Source: an uncultured Alistipes sp. (GTDB lineage Bacteria; Bacteroidota; Bacteroidia; Bacteroidales; Rikenellaceae). From it: a stretch of 31,442 nucleotides of DNA. Position numbers and translations under genes: made by a program. The stretch is from the NCBI GenBank assembly GCA_937911745.1, contig CALDPX010000003.1, forward strand, positions 1 to 31,442. The letters are read 5' to 3'. The notes under the pieces are model-generated. The model ran no database searches, was not told the origin of the DNA, and saw nothing but the letters and a program-made list of their open reading frames with translations. Below, in pieces: positions 22,876-31,320 of the stretch (position 1 is its first letter; every line of letters begins with the position of its first letter).

Positions 22876-23143
22876 ATCGGAGGTTGTGGGATTGGCAAAC
22901 TGCGGACTCCGCTTTCTCGTATGCCTTGTACTCACCTCGAGATATGCACTATCGGGGGCGGCGAGAGGGTGGTGAGCCTTCCCTGCACAAAAGCGTCATT
23001 CTGAGGCCAAAAATCCCTCAGCAATCTGCGCTATCGGGGGTGATGGTAATTACAGGGGTAACAGGGGTCGCAAGGATTGCAGGGGACCAATCTCCTGTCA
23101 TCCTTGTCATCCTTGTAACCCTTGTAATCCTTGCGCCCCCTAC
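22876..23143. other. Repeat-rich spacer without gene
   Basis: Decayed fragments of the copy-B right half (TGCACTATCGG-, CTGCGCTATCGGGGG-like) alternate with GGCAAACTGCGGACTCCGC. From about 23045, GGGGTAACAGGGGTCGCAAGGATTGCAGGGG is partly inverted in a run of 9-bp units CCTTGTCAT, CCTTGTAAC, CCTTGTAAT (23102-23130). No coding region is seen. Confidence 0.6.
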
Positions 23144-23173
23144 AAAAAAAGCGGTTGCCTTTGGAGCAACCGC
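23144..23173 (-). terminator. Terminator of the DUF5106/thioredoxin gene
   Basis: On the minus strand GCGGTTGC, 7-nt loop, GCAACCGC, then T7. It lies about 75 nt after the gene's stop. Confidence 0.85.
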
Positions 23174-23247
23174 AATTTTCAATTTTCAATTTTTAGTTGA
23201 CCACGCTTTGCGTGCTCTAAAATGCTCTCGCTCGACTCGCGATTTTC

Positions 23248-24159
23248 TCAATTCATGAGCTGTTCGATGACTTGGAGGAAGTCCTCGACCTCGGGGTCTT
23301 TCATAAGCACCCGCTTCTCCTCGTCGAGTAGATAGATGGTCGGAATAGCTTTGATGTCGTAGAGCCCTTCGCGGTCGATTTTCTGCCCCTTATCATAGGC
23401 GACAATCCACTCCTTGGGCATTTCGTGGAGTCGGCGGCGCCACTCCGTAAGGTCCTCGTCGGGGTGGAGTGCCAGCACCTCAACAACGCCCTTTTGGTGG
23501 AGGATTTCGAGGTAGCCCGAAGCGACAATCTGCTCTTTTATGCGGGAACACCCGCTACACCCCGGGTTGTAGAAGAAGATGACAGTAAAGGGGGCTTTGA
23601 TGTCATAAAGATGCCTCTGGGAACCATCGGGTAGTGTGAAAATAAAGTCGGTTGCAGGGGAGCCCTGCTGGTTGCGACTAACAAGTTTGAGCATGGAACG
23701 ATAGCGTACCTTTGAGGGTTCATCAAGAGGGCTCTCTGTGCCCACTGCGTGGCGCACAAAGACCTCCCACAGAAGGTCGTTGCGCAGGGGTGATTGTGGA
23801 GCATAGAGAACATCTTCTGCCATCTCCAAAAAGTACCAATAAGCCTCCTCGTTCACCGCAGCCCTTTTCATCATTTTTTCAATGGACTCGAAGGAGTGCT
23901 TGTCTGAGGTGGCATAGAGCGAGGAGATAAACTCCATAAAACCCCTCTTGTTTGCCTCGGGGGTGTATCTCTTTGGGGAAGCCGAGAAGTCGTAGTTGTC
24001 CCACCAATGCGCCACGAGCCACTCCATAGCCGCCTCATGGGTTGCGATATAGTTGGGAATTTGTGCGTATGGGAAATTGCCCGCAGGCTGTGCTTTTGCG
24101 CCTGTGGCGAGGAGTGTGACGAGTGCAAAAAGTATGTAAACTGACCTTTTCATCGGCAA
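23248..24159 (-). CDS. DUF5106 and thioredoxin-like domain protein
   Basis: The 303-residue protein has an N-terminal signal (MPMKRSVYILFALVTLLATGAKAQ; M3 is an equally good start). The first domain (about 30-165, helical, with AMEWLVAHWWDNYDF) fits DUF5106. The second (about 168-303) is a TlpA/thioredoxin fold with an intact C201-x-x-C204 (FFYNPGCSGCSRIKE) and cis-Pro P273 (AIPTIYLLD). It should act as a periplasmic thiol oxidoreductase, in contrast to the CxxC-less lipoprotein at 9348-10502. It is divergent from sdhC and shares a promoter region with it. Confidence 0.88.
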   Translation of the reverse strand: MPMKRSVYILFALVTLLATGAKAQPAGNFPYAQIPNYIATHEAAMEWLVAHWWDNYDFSASPKRYTPEANKRGFMEFISSLYATSDKHSFESIEKMMKRAAVNEEAYWYFLEMAEDVLYAPQSPLRNDLLWEVFVRHAVGTESPLDEPSKVRYRSMLKLVSRNQQGSPATDFIFTLPDGSQRHLYDIKAPFTVIFFYNPGCSGCSRIKEQIVASGYLEILHQKGVVEVLALHPDEDLTEWRRRLHEMPKEWIVAYDKGQKIDREGLYDIKAIPTIYLLDEEKRVLMKDPEVEDFLQVIEQLMN

Positions 24160-24178
24160 AAACGGCTTTTGATTGTGA

Positions 24179-24209
24179 CAAAGTTACCCAAATAATTGTG
24201 TTATTCAAA
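24179..24209 (-). promoter_or_regulatory. Promoter of the DUF5106/thioredoxin gene
   Basis: On the minus strand, TTTG (24206-24209) and TAACTTTG (24179-24186) are 19 nt apart. It overlaps the sdhC promoter on the other strand. Confidence 0.75.
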
Positions 24210-24226
24210 AAACAATGATAACTTTG
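24196..24226 (+). promoter_or_regulatory. Promoter of sdhCAB
   Basis: TTG (24196-24198) and TAACTTTG (24219-24226) are separated by 20 nt. The leader to the ATG at 24332 is about 100 nt and holds a TCCCATC-TAC-GATGGGA hairpin (24243-24259). Confidence 0.8.
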
Positions 24227-24331
24227 CGGAATTAAAAGGGCGTCCCATCTACGATGGGAGAGCCTGCGGATGGGAGAAAAGCAACAAATCAAACAACAAT
24301 AAACTTTTTTAATCACTTTAACCTAAAAATT

Positions 24332-25045
24332 ATGAGTGGAAGTATTTTTACCTCTTCAATCGGCAAGAAGATGTTTATGAGCATCTCTGGCTGTATCCTT
24401 GTTTTGTTCCTCACATTCCACATGTGTATGAACTTGGCACTCGTCTTTTCCGATGCAGCGTACAACGCTATTTGCGGATTTCTTGGTGCTAACTGGTACG
24501 CCGTTGCCGCAACCGCTTTGCTTGCATTGGTGATTGTTCTTCACATTGCATTGGCGATTGTCCTCACCATCCAGAACCGCAAGGCTCGTGGTACCATCCG
24601 CTACCGCGCAAACGCACACGAGAAAGGCGTTGAGTGGTCGAGCAAGAATATGCTCGTTTTGGGCTTCGTAGTTCTCTTGGGTCTTGTTTTCCACCTTGTA
24701 CACTTCTGGTACAAGATGATGTTTGCCGAACTCGCAGGCGCACACGAGGTTGTACTTGGTGCAGCGACCGTATCTCCCACCGATGGTGCAGCAATCGTTC
24801 GCTACTACTTCGCACAGTGGCCCTACCTGCTCCTCTACCTTGTATGGTTCGGTAGCATCTGGTTGCACCTCACTCACGGTGTATGGAGTATGATGCACTC
24901 GCTCGGTTTGAACAGCAAGGTATGGTTCAAACGCATGAAATGCATCTCGACGATTGCCGCAACCGTCATTATCGGTGGCTTTGCACTCTGCGCAATCGTC
25001 CTCTTCTTGCAGGGTAACGGTATCCTTCCTTACCCCCTTTTCTAA
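24332..25045 (+). CDS. sdhC: Succinate dehydrogenase/fumarate reductase cytochrome b subunit
   Basis: The membrane anchor of complex II/fumarate reductase, carrying haem b and the quinone site. The ATG at 24332 (MSGSIFTSSIGKKMFMSISG) gives 237 residues; the longer frame begins in the leader. Five hydrophobic helices are visible, with histidines H30, H71, H121/H124, H179/H182 and H189 at membrane faces, candidates for haem ligation as in the two-haem b558-type subunit of Bacteroidota, Epsilonproteobacteria and Gram-positive bacteria. It is followed by sdhA (27 nt) and sdhB (58 nt), order C-A-B with no SdhD. Confidence 0.95.
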   Translation: MSGSIFTSSIGKKMFMSISGCILVLFLTFHMCMNLALVFSDAAYNAICGFLGANWYAVAATALLALVIVLHIALAIVLTIQNRKARGTIRYRANAHEKGVEWSSKNMLVLGFVVLLGLVFHLVHFWYKMMFAELAGAHEVVLGAATVSPTDGAAIVRYYFAQWPYLLLYLVWFGSIWLHLTHGVWSMMHSLGLNSKVWFKRMKCISTIAATVIIGGFALCAIVLFLQGNGILPYPLF

Positions 25046-25072
25046 TTTGAAACCACAAAAACTTTACGCTTT

Positions 25073-27019
25073 ATGATTAAACTCGATTCCAAAATCCCCG
25101 CAGGTCCTATTGAGGGCAAGTGGACAAAACATAAAGGAGATATCAAAGTTGTTAGCCCCGCTAACAAACGCAAATTGGACGTTATCGTTATCGGTACCGG
25201 TCTGGGTGGTGGCGCAGCAGCTGCTTCGCTTGGCGAACTTGGCTACAACGTAAAGGTGTTCTGCATCAGCGACTCGCCCCGTAGGGCTCACTCGATTGCC
25301 GCTCAGGGCGGTATCAACGCTGCTAAGAACTACCAGAACGACAATGACTCGGTTTACCGCCTCTTCTACGATACCATCAAGGGTGGCGACTACCGTGCAA
25401 GGGAGGCTAACGTCTACCGTTTGGCAGAGGTGTCGAACCTTATTATCGACCAGTGTGTGGCTCAGGGTGTACCTTTCGCTCGCGAGTACGGCGGTCTTTT
25501 GGCTAACCGCTCGTTCGGTGGCGCACAGGTATCGCGTACCTTCTACGCTCGTGGTCAGACCGGTCAGCAGTTGCTCCTTGGTGCTTACGCTGCTCTGAAC
25601 CGCCAGATTGCAGCCAAGACCGTTAAGAGCTACCCCCGCCACGAGATTCTCGACATCGTTCTGATTGACGGCAAGGCAAGGGGCGTTATTGCTCGTAACC
25701 TTGTAACCGGCGAGTTGGAGCGTCACGGTGCTCACGCAGTTGTTATGGCAACCGGTGGCTACGGTAACGTATTCTTCCTCTCGACCAACGCAATGAACTC
25801 CAACGGCTCGGTGGCTTGGCAGGCTTATAAGAAAGGTGCTGCATTTGCCAACCCCTGCTTCACTCAGATTCACCCCACCTGTATCCCCGTACACGGCACA
25901 CAGCAGAGCAAACTTACTCTTATGAGTGAGTCGCTCCGTAACGATGGTCGTATCTGGGTTCCCAAGAACCTCACCGATGTGAAGGCTCTCCGCGCAGGTA
26001 TCAAACAGCCTTCGGATATTGCCGAGGAGGATAGGGACTACTACTTGGAGCGCCGCTATCCCGCATTCGGTAACCTCGTACCTCGTGACGTGGCTTCGCG
26101 TGCCGCTAAGGAGCGTTGCGATGCAGGCTTCGGTGTGAACGAGACCGGTTTGGCAGTATATCTCGACTTCAAGACCGCTATCGACCGCCTCGGTATCGAC
26201 AAGATTCGTGAGCGTTATGGCAACCTCTTCCAGATGTACGAGAAGATTACCGCCGTTAACCCCTACGAGCAGCCTATGCAGATCTATCCCGCAGTTCACT
26301 ATACAATGGGTGGTACTTGGGTAGACTACAACCTTATGACAACTATCCCCGGTCTCTACTCGATTGGTGAGGCTAACTTCTCGGACCACGGTGCTAACCG
26401 TCTGGGTGCTTCGGCTCTTATGCAGGGCTTGGCTGACGGCTACTTCGTGCTGCCCTACACCATCGGAGACTACCTCTCGCACGAGATTCAGTCGCCTAAG
26501 GTAGATACCAACGATCCCGCATTCGAGGAGGCAGAGAACGCCATCCGTGCTAAAATCGAGAAACTCTACGCAATCAAGGGTACTCAGACTCCCGATGAGT
26601 TGCACAAGAAACTCGGTTGTGGCATTATGTGGGAGAAGGTAGGTATGGCTCGTACCAAAGAGTCTTTGGAGCAGGCTATCGTTGAGATTCAGGCTCTGAG
26701 GAAAGAGTTTTGGAGCGACCTGAAACTTATGGGTAAGCCCGATGAGTTCAACCAGGAGTTGGAGAAGGCTCTCCGCTTGGCAGACTTCCTCGAACTTGGC
26801 GAACTTATGGCTCGTGACGCACTGAACCGTAATGAGAGTTGCGGTGGTCACTTCCGCGAGGAGTTCCAGACTCCCGAGGGCGAGGCATTGCGCGATGACG
26901 AGAACTATGCATACGTTGCAGTTTGGGAGTACCAGGGTGAGGACAAAGAGCCTGTGCTCCACAAAGAGCCTCTCACCTTCGAGACCATCCACTTGCAACA
27001 GCGTAACTACAAAGACTAA
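25073..27019 (+). CDS. sdhA: Succinate dehydrogenase/fumarate reductase flavoprotein subunit
   Basis: The 648-residue catalytic subunit interconverts succinate and fumarate. FAD-binding GTGLGGG (41-47) follows VIVI, and H73 in RRAHSIAAQGG is the residue expected to bind FAD covalently. HPTCIPVHG and ARGQTGQQLLLGAYAAL lie in the active-site region, and ANFSDHGANRLGASALMQG is the conserved FAD-binding C-terminal part. Codon use is strongly biased, as expected of a highly expressed gene. In gut Bacteroidales this enzyme mainly works as fumarate reductase in anaerobic respiration (family knowledge). Confidence 0.98.
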   Translation: MIKLDSKIPAGPIEGKWTKHKGDIKVVSPANKRKLDVIVIGTGLGGGAAAASLGELGYNVKVFCISDSPRRAHSIAAQGGINAAKNYQNDNDSVYRLFYDTIKGGDYRAREANVYRLAEVSNLIIDQCVAQGVPFAREYGGLLANRSFGGAQVSRTFYARGQTGQQLLLGAYAALNRQIAAKTVKSYPRHEILDIVLIDGKARGVIARNLVTGELERHGAHAVVMATGGYGNVFFLSTNAMNSNGSVAWQAYKKGAAFANPCFTQIHPTCIPVHGTQQSKLTLMSESLRNDGRIWVPKNLTDVKALRAGIKQPSDIAEEDRDYYLERRYPAFGNLVPRDVASRAAKERCDAGFGVNETGLAVYLDFKTAIDRLGIDKIRERYGNLFQMYEKITAVNPYEQPMQIYPAVHYTMGGTWVDYNLMTTIPGLYSIGEANFSDHGANRLGASALMQGLADGYFVLPYTIGDYLSHEIQSPKVDTNDPAFEEAENAIRAKIEKLYAIKGTQTPDELHKKLGCGIMWEKVGMARTKESLEQAIVEIQALRKEFWSDLKLMGKPDEFNQELEKALRLADFLELGELMARDALNRNESCGGHFREEFQTPEGEALRDDENYAYVAVWEYQGEDKEPVLHKEPLTFETIHLQQRNYKD

Positions 27020-27077
27020 CTTTTACGGTCGAACAGCTTACTCAAACTATTAACAAGGTAAAAACAAAACATTAGAT

Positions 27078-27821
27078 ATGAATTTAACACTTGAAATCTG
27101 GCGTCAGCCTAACGCCAAAGCAGAGGGCAAATTCGAGACTTATGTGGTTAAAGATGTCTCGACTGAGAGTTCGTTCTTGGAGATGCTCGACATTCTCAAC
27201 AACCAGCTCATCCACGAGGGTAAAGAGCCCGTAGCATTCGACCACGACTGCCGAGAGGGTATCTGCGGTGCTTGCTCGTTGCGTATCAATGGTCACGCTC
27301 ACGGTCCCGAGAGCGAGGTTACCACTTGCCAATTGCATATGCGTAACTTCAAAGATGGCGACAAAATCGTTATCGAGCCCTGGCGTAGCCGCGCATTCCC
27401 CGTTATCAAAGACCTCGTTGTTGACCGCACAGCATACGAGACCATCCTCCAAGCAGGTGGCTTCGTGTCGGTAAACACCGGCGGTGTACCCGATGCAAAC
27501 GCTATTCCTATTGCTAAGGACGATGCTGAGGAGAGTATGGATGCTGCCGCTTGTATCGGTTGCGGTGCTTGCGCTGCAACTTGTAAGAATGGCTCGGCAA
27601 TGTTGTTTGTTGCTGCTCGTGTTTCGTCACTCGCAAAACTGCCTCAGGGTCAGGTAGAGGGCGCACGCAGGGCAAAAGCAATGGTTGCTAAGATGGACGA
27701 GCTCGGCTTCGGTAACTGTACCAACACCGGTGCTTGCCAGGCAGAGTGCCCCAAAGGCATTACCATCAACCACATTGCTCGCCTCAACCGTGAGTATCTG
27801 AAAGCAAAATTCCGTAGTTAA
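27078..27821 (+). CDS. sdhB: Succinate dehydrogenase/fumarate reductase iron-sulfur subunit
   Basis: The electron-transfer subunit of 247 residues. The [2Fe-2S] ligands are C58, C63, C66 (DCREGICGACS) and C84. The [4Fe-4S]/[3Fe-4S] part has C159, C162, C165, C169 (CIGCGACAATC) and C214, C220, C224 (NCTNTGACQAEC). All cluster cysteines are present. It ends the sdhCAB group; a GGGAGG/CCTCCC hairpin (27843-27867) follows without a T-tract, so read-through into eno (101 nt downstream) is possible. Confidence 0.97.
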   Translation: MNLTLEIWRQPNAKAEGKFETYVVKDVSTESSFLEMLDILNNQLIHEGKEPVAFDHDCREGICGACSLRINGHAHGPESEVTTCQLHMRNFKDGDKIVIEPWRSRAFPVIKDLVVDRTAYETILQAGGFVSVNTGGVPDANAIPIAKDDAEESMDAAACIGCGACAATCKNGSAMLFVAARVSSLAKLPQGQVEGARRAKAMVAKMDELGFGNCTNTGACQAECPKGITINHIARLNREYLKAKFRS

Positions 27822-27922
27822 GAGAAGTAAACGAAGTTGTGGGGAGGGTGCAAACAGTATCCTCCCTCAACAATGCTATAAAAAACAGTTAGGTTAATTA
27901 TTAATTCAAAAAATCACTAAAA

Positions 27923-29212
27923 ATGTCAGAGATTTTAGGCGTACACGCAAGAGAGATTCTCGATTCGAGGGGCAATCCCACCGTCGAGGTAGAGGTAACA
28001 ACCGTTAATGGCTACGTTGGTCGTGCTGCTGTTCCCAGTGGTGCTTCGACAGGCGAGAATGAGGCTCTCGAACTTCGTGATGGCGACAAAGGTCGCTACC
28101 TCGGCAAAGGTGTATTGATGGCCGTTGCCAATGTAAATGAGAAAATTGCTCCCGCTGTTATCGGTATGAGTGTTTTTGATCAGGTGGGTGTAGATAAGAC
28201 TATGATTGAGTTGGACGGCACCGCCACCAAGAGCAACCTTGGTGCAAACGCTATCCTCGGTGTATCGCTCGCAACCGCACACGCTGCTGCTGCCGAGCTC
28301 GGTATGCCTCTCTATCGCTACATCGGTGGCGCAAACGCTAAGAGCCTTCCCGTGCCTATGATGAACATCATCAACGGAGGTTCGCACTCGGATGCCCCCA
28401 TCGCATTCCAGGAGTTTATGATTCGCCCCGTAGGTGCTCCCACCTTCCGTGAGGCTCTCCGTATGGGTGCAGAGGTGTTCCACAACCTCAAAAAAGTTCT
28501 CCACGCTCGTGGTCTTAGCACCGCGGTTGGTGATGAGGGTGGTTTCGCTCCCGCATTGGAGGGTACCGAGGACGCTATCGAGAGCATCTTGAAGGCTATC
28601 GAGGCTGCCGGCTATGTTCCCGGTAAGGATGTTATGATCGGTATGGACTGCGCTTCGAGCGAGTTCTACAAAGACGGCATCTATGACTACACCAAGTTCG
28701 AGGGCGAGAAAGGCGCAAAACGCACCTCTGCAGAGCAGGTTGAGTACCTGAAAGGCTTGGTAGAGAAATACCCCGTAGACTCCATTGAGGACGGTATGGC
28801 AGAGAACGACTGGGACGGTTGGAAGATGCTTACCGATGCTATTGGCGACAAGTGCCAGCTCGTGGGTGACGACCTCTTCGTAACCAACGTAGAGTTCTTG
28901 AAGAAGGGTATCGAGATGGGTTGCGGCAACTCCATCCTCATCAAAGTTAACCAGATCGGCTCGCTCACCGAGACCCTCGATGCTATCGAGATGGCTCACC
29001 GCGCAGGCTACACCTCGGTAACTTCGCACCGTTCGGGCGAGACTGAGGATTCGACCATCGCCGACATCGCTGTTGCTACCAACTCGGGACAGATTAAGAC
29101 CGGTTCGATGAGCCGTAGCGACCGTATGGCTAAGTACAACCAGTTGCTCCGCATCGAGGAGGAGTTGGGTGACGAGGCTGTATATGGTTACAAGAAGATC
29201 TACCGCAAGTAA
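27923..29212 (+). CDS. eno: Enolase
   Basis: Enolase converts 2-phosphoglycerate to phosphoenolpyruvate in glycolysis and gluconeogenesis. The 429-residue protein has the lid SGASTGENEALELRD (39-53), the catalytic E205 (GDEGGFAP), metal ligands D242, E289 (SIEDGMAE) and D316 (VGDDLF), catalytic K341 (ILIKVNQIG), and SHRSGETEDST (368-378) with K392. No -7 box is evident in the 101-bp gap after sdhB, so it may be partly co-transcribed with sdhCAB. Its stop codon overlaps the left end of repeat C. Confidence 0.98.
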   Translation: MSEILGVHAREILDSRGNPTVEVEVTTVNGYVGRAAVPSGASTGENEALELRDGDKGRYLGKGVLMAVANVNEKIAPAVIGMSVFDQVGVDKTMIELDGTATKSNLGANAILGVSLATAHAAAAELGMPLYRYIGGANAKSLPVPMMNIINGGSHSDAPIAFQEFMIRPVGAPTFREALRMGAEVFHNLKKVLHARGLSTAVGDEGGFAPALEGTEDAIESILKAIEAAGYVPGKDVMIGMDCASSEFYKDGIYDYTKFEGEKGAKRTSAEQVEYLKGLVEKYPVDSIEDGMAENDWDGWKMLTDAIGDKCQLVGDDLFVTNVEFLKKGIEMGCGNSILIKVNQIGSLTETLDAIEMAHRAGYTSVTSHRSGETEDSTIADIAVATNSGQIKTGSMSRSDRMAKYNQLLRIEEELGDEAVYGYKKIYRK

Positions 29213-29335
29213 AAAATGCATATAAGCGGCGCCTTTGGCGTTGCACTGCGAAAAATCCCCTCCTCATTTACCTTTGTAAACTGCGGAGGGGATTTTCTTG
29301 TGCGCCTAAAATACGCTCGCTTATATGCATTTTTT
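29211..29335 (+). repeat. Stop-adjacent extragenic repeat, copy C, with perfect 18-bp terminal inverted repeats
   Basis: The ends AAAAAATGCATATAAGCG (29211-29228) and its exact inverse (29318-29335) flank a CGCC-TTT-GGCG hairpin and a large core stem AAAATCCCCTCC/GGAGGGGATTTT with inner TTTAC...GTAAACTGCGG. Its last two stop-codon bases of eno (TAA) are also the first of the repeat. It should also terminate eno transcription. Confidence 0.85.
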
Positions 29336-29464
29336 GAAAAAACACATATAGCGGGTAAATTTTGCACCGCACTGCGATAGGCGAGTTCCTCTCTTACGTT
29401 CAGTAAGCTGCGAACTCGCCTTCTTGTTTGGCACAAAAATTCCTCCGTTATCTGTGTTTTTTTT
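29336..29464 (+). repeat. Stop-adjacent-type extragenic repeat, copy D
   Basis: It follows copy C directly: left end AAAAAACACATATAGCGGG (29337-29355), ATTTTGCACCGCACTGCGATA, core GGCGAGTTC/GAACTCGCC, inner CTTAC...GTAAGCTGCG, TTTGGCACAAAAATTCCTCC, and a right end CCGTTATCTGTGTTTTTTTT matching the inverse of the left with two mismatches. Confidence 0.8.
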
Positions 29465-29555
29465 GACGGGGAGTTCTTCCGTGAAGAGCAGTAAATAAGC
29501 GAGCGTATTTTAGGCGGAGGCGGAGCGCCTCTTTTGTGCTGGTGGTCATCCCCAA

Positions 29556-29675
29556 GTAGATGCAGAGAGTGGAGGACTTTTTGTGCCAAAAGAAGGAGCG
29601 AGTCCGCAGTTTGCTTCGCGCAAATGAGGAACTCGCTCTCTGAATTTTGGTGCAAAAAGCACCCGCTATATGCGT
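29556..29675 (-). repeat. Stop-adjacent extragenic repeat, copy E, after rpsU
   Basis: On the minus strand it starts directly after the rpsU stop: ACGCATATAGCGGGTGC-TTTTT-GCACC, core AGCGAGTTC...GGACTCGCT, inner TTTGC...GCAAACTGCGGA, TTTTGGCACAAAAAGTCCTCC, and right end CTCTCTGCAT. It is the mirror of copies C and D across the eno-rpsU junction. Confidence 0.8.
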
Positions 29676-29870
29676 CTACTCTTCGTCCATGCGGTGCAGC
29701 TGCTCTACATAAACAGCGTGCTGCATCTTCTCGCGTTTTGCCCAGCTGGGTTTGATGAAGTACTGACGTGCGCGGAGCTCTTTGAGGACGCCGGTGCGCT
29801 CGTATTTACGTTTGAATTTTTTAAGAGCGCGCTCAATGTTCTCGCCCTCTTTTACAGGCATAATAATCAT
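29676..29870 (-). CDS. rpsU: 30S ribosomal protein S21
   Basis: S21 is a small basic protein of the 30S head/platform region, near the anti-Shine-Dalgarno end of 16S rRNA. The 64-residue sequence MIIMPVKEGENIERALKKFKRKYERTG is the S21 pattern, followed by the basic RARQYFIKPSWAKREKMQHAVY. The first Met is preferred; M4 is an alternative. The acidic C-terminus (EQLHRMDEE) is normal. It lies 126 nt after the ComEA-like gene's stop and ends directly at repeat E. Confidence 0.93.
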   Translation of the reverse strand: MIIMPVKEGENIERALKKFKRKYERTGVLKELRARQYFIKPSWAKREKMQHAVYVEQLHRMDEE

Positions 29871-29996
29871 AGTTGTATTCTTTTTTTAGTTTTTAATAAT
29901 TCGTTGTTTGTCAGGCTCTTTGGTGCGCCTTGGGACTCTCCTTCGCGCTCCACCCTTGCCTGTGGGGTTGTGGTGTTGTTTTACTCTGAAATACTC

Positions 29997-31292
29997 CTAT
30001 TCGATAGAGGTAAACTGGAAGTATGGGGCGAGCCTTTCTCTCTCGTCCTCGGTGAATATGTCGTCATTCATAAACTCTTCCAGCCCTTTCCAGCCTCCTT
30101 TCGTTTTCTGTCGTTTGAGTATTTTCCTTAACCTCGGGGTTGTTATGTACGGATGTCCCGCCAACTCCTTTGGGGGTGCAAAGTTAATATCAATTTTTCG
30201 AATTTTGCAACTATCGCACCAAAATTCTTCTTTGAAGAGGTCGTAATTCTCTTTTGTAACCACTTTAAGGTCGAGAAGTTGGGATACTCGGAAGTAGCCG
30301 CCGAGCCTCTGGCGATAGAGCAAGATGTCCTCGGCAGTGCTTGGTCCTATACCCTTAACGCCTACCAAAGTGAGCGAGTCGGCAGTGTTGAGGTCTATGC
30401 GCACTTTGGGGATGGGCGAGAGGGTGAGATACTCTTTTGTTTCAGCCCAAGTTGTACTATCTATGAGGTAACAATCGCGCCATTCGAGGTCGCTTCGAAA
30501 ACCGCCTCGGCGTGTGCGGTACTCCACCAAAGCCTCCGCCTGACGAGCCGAAAAACAGCCCAATTCGTAGAACCCTTCGGCAGTGAGAGTGTTGGGGTCG
30601 AATGGGACTTTCTTGAATGTGCGAGAACGGAAAGAGGTGCCCGATAACTCGGTCTTACTCAGTGTTATGTAGGGCTTCATATCGGCAAAGAGCGCACTGT
30701 CTATGAGATAGCAGTCGGCAAACTCCAAGAGCGAACGAAAACCTCCGATGCGGTCACGATACTCCACCAAAGCCTCTGCCTGACGAGCCGTGAAACACCC
30801 CAACTCATAAAACCCCTCGGCAGTGAGCGTGTTGGGGTCGAAGGGGATGTTGCGGAAGGCTCGCTTGGGGGCAGAGGAGAGGGTGCCCGAAGGGTATGTT
30901 TTGGGCTTTATGCGAAACTCCTCGCCAATGCGGATGTAGGGCTTCAAGAGGGCATAGAGCGAGTCGCTTATGCCGTAGACTATCGCCACATCTTCGGGTA
31001 TGGCGTAGGTGCGCCCGCCCTCGCGAAACTTCACAATACCGCGAGCCACAAACTTTTCGATGCCCATTTGGCGCAACTCCTCGTAGGTCACGACATTGGG
31101 GTCGAAGGGCGTAAGACGCAGAGTGTCTGCCACCGTGGCGGAATTTTGGGTGCTTTGAGGGGCGGATGCAGGGGTGTCGGGGGTGGTGGAGGTGCCGAGG
31201 AGCGAGCCCACCACAATCCACACTGCCACCACCACTACGGGTAGCAGCAGAGCAATGCCCCTAATCTCTTGCTTTGTGAAAAAATGCGCCAT
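29997..31292 (-). CDS. ComEA-like helix-hairpin-helix membrane protein
   Basis: The 431-residue protein has one N-terminal transmembrane segment (IALLLPVVVVAVWIVVGSLLG, about 13-33), a Ser/Thr/Pro/Ala linker, and then repeated HhH-type units: FDPNVVTYEELRQMGI (63), FDPNTLTAEGFYELGCF (151), FDPNTLTAEGFYELGCF (231), the ComEA-like DLNTADSLTLVGVKGIGPSTA (300-320) and a final DINFAPPKELAGHPYI (368-383). The 151 and 231 units are near-identical (period 80 residues, 240 bp), so they arose by duplication. HhH motifs bind DNA non-specifically; ComEA binds incoming DNA in transformation. That role is inferred here; this multi-HhH form is common in Bacteroidota. Confidence 0.88.
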   Translation of the reverse strand: MAHFFTKQEIRGIALLLPVVVVAVWIVVGSLLGTSTTPDTPASAPQSTQNSATVADTLRLTPFDPNVVTYEELRQMGIEKFVARGIVKFREGGRTYAIPEDVAIVYGISDSLYALLKPYIRIGEEFRIKPKTYPSGTLSSAPKRAFRNIPFDPNTLTAEGFYELGCFTARQAEALVEYRDRIGGFRSLLEFADCYLIDSALFADMKPYITLSKTELSGTSFRSRTFKKVPFDPNTLTAEGFYELGCFSARQAEALVEYRTRRGGFRSDLEWRDCYLIDSTTWAETKEYLTLSPIPKVRIDLNTADSLTLVGVKGIGPSTAEDILLYRQRLGGYFRVSQLLDLKVVTKENYDLFKEEFWCDSCKIRKIDINFAPPKELAGHPYITTPRLRKILKRQKTKGGWKGLEEFMNDDIFTEDERERLAPYFQFTSIE

Positions 31293-31312
31293 CCAAAACC
31301 CTTAAAGTTGTG

Positions 31313-31320
31313 CAAATGTA
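31313..31320 (-). promoter_or_regulatory. -7 box of the ComEA-like gene
   Basis: TACATTTG on the minus strand matches TAnnTTTG, 20 nt upstream of the start codon. On the plus strand TATATTTG (31362-31369) is a second -7-like box, pointing to a gene beyond the window. From 31370 to the end no coding region is certain. Confidence 0.5.

Noticed and set aside
22758..23247. Insertion sequence remnant
   Set aside because: No transposase fragment in any frame; the repeats are non-coding palindromic elements.
25064..26998. 644-residue minus-strand ORF
   Set aside because: Antisense of sdhA; long open frames opposite highly biased genes are expected, and the plus strand has all SdhA motifs.
27935..29221. 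428-residue minus-strand ORF
   Set aside because: Antisense of eno, same reason; no recognisable domain.
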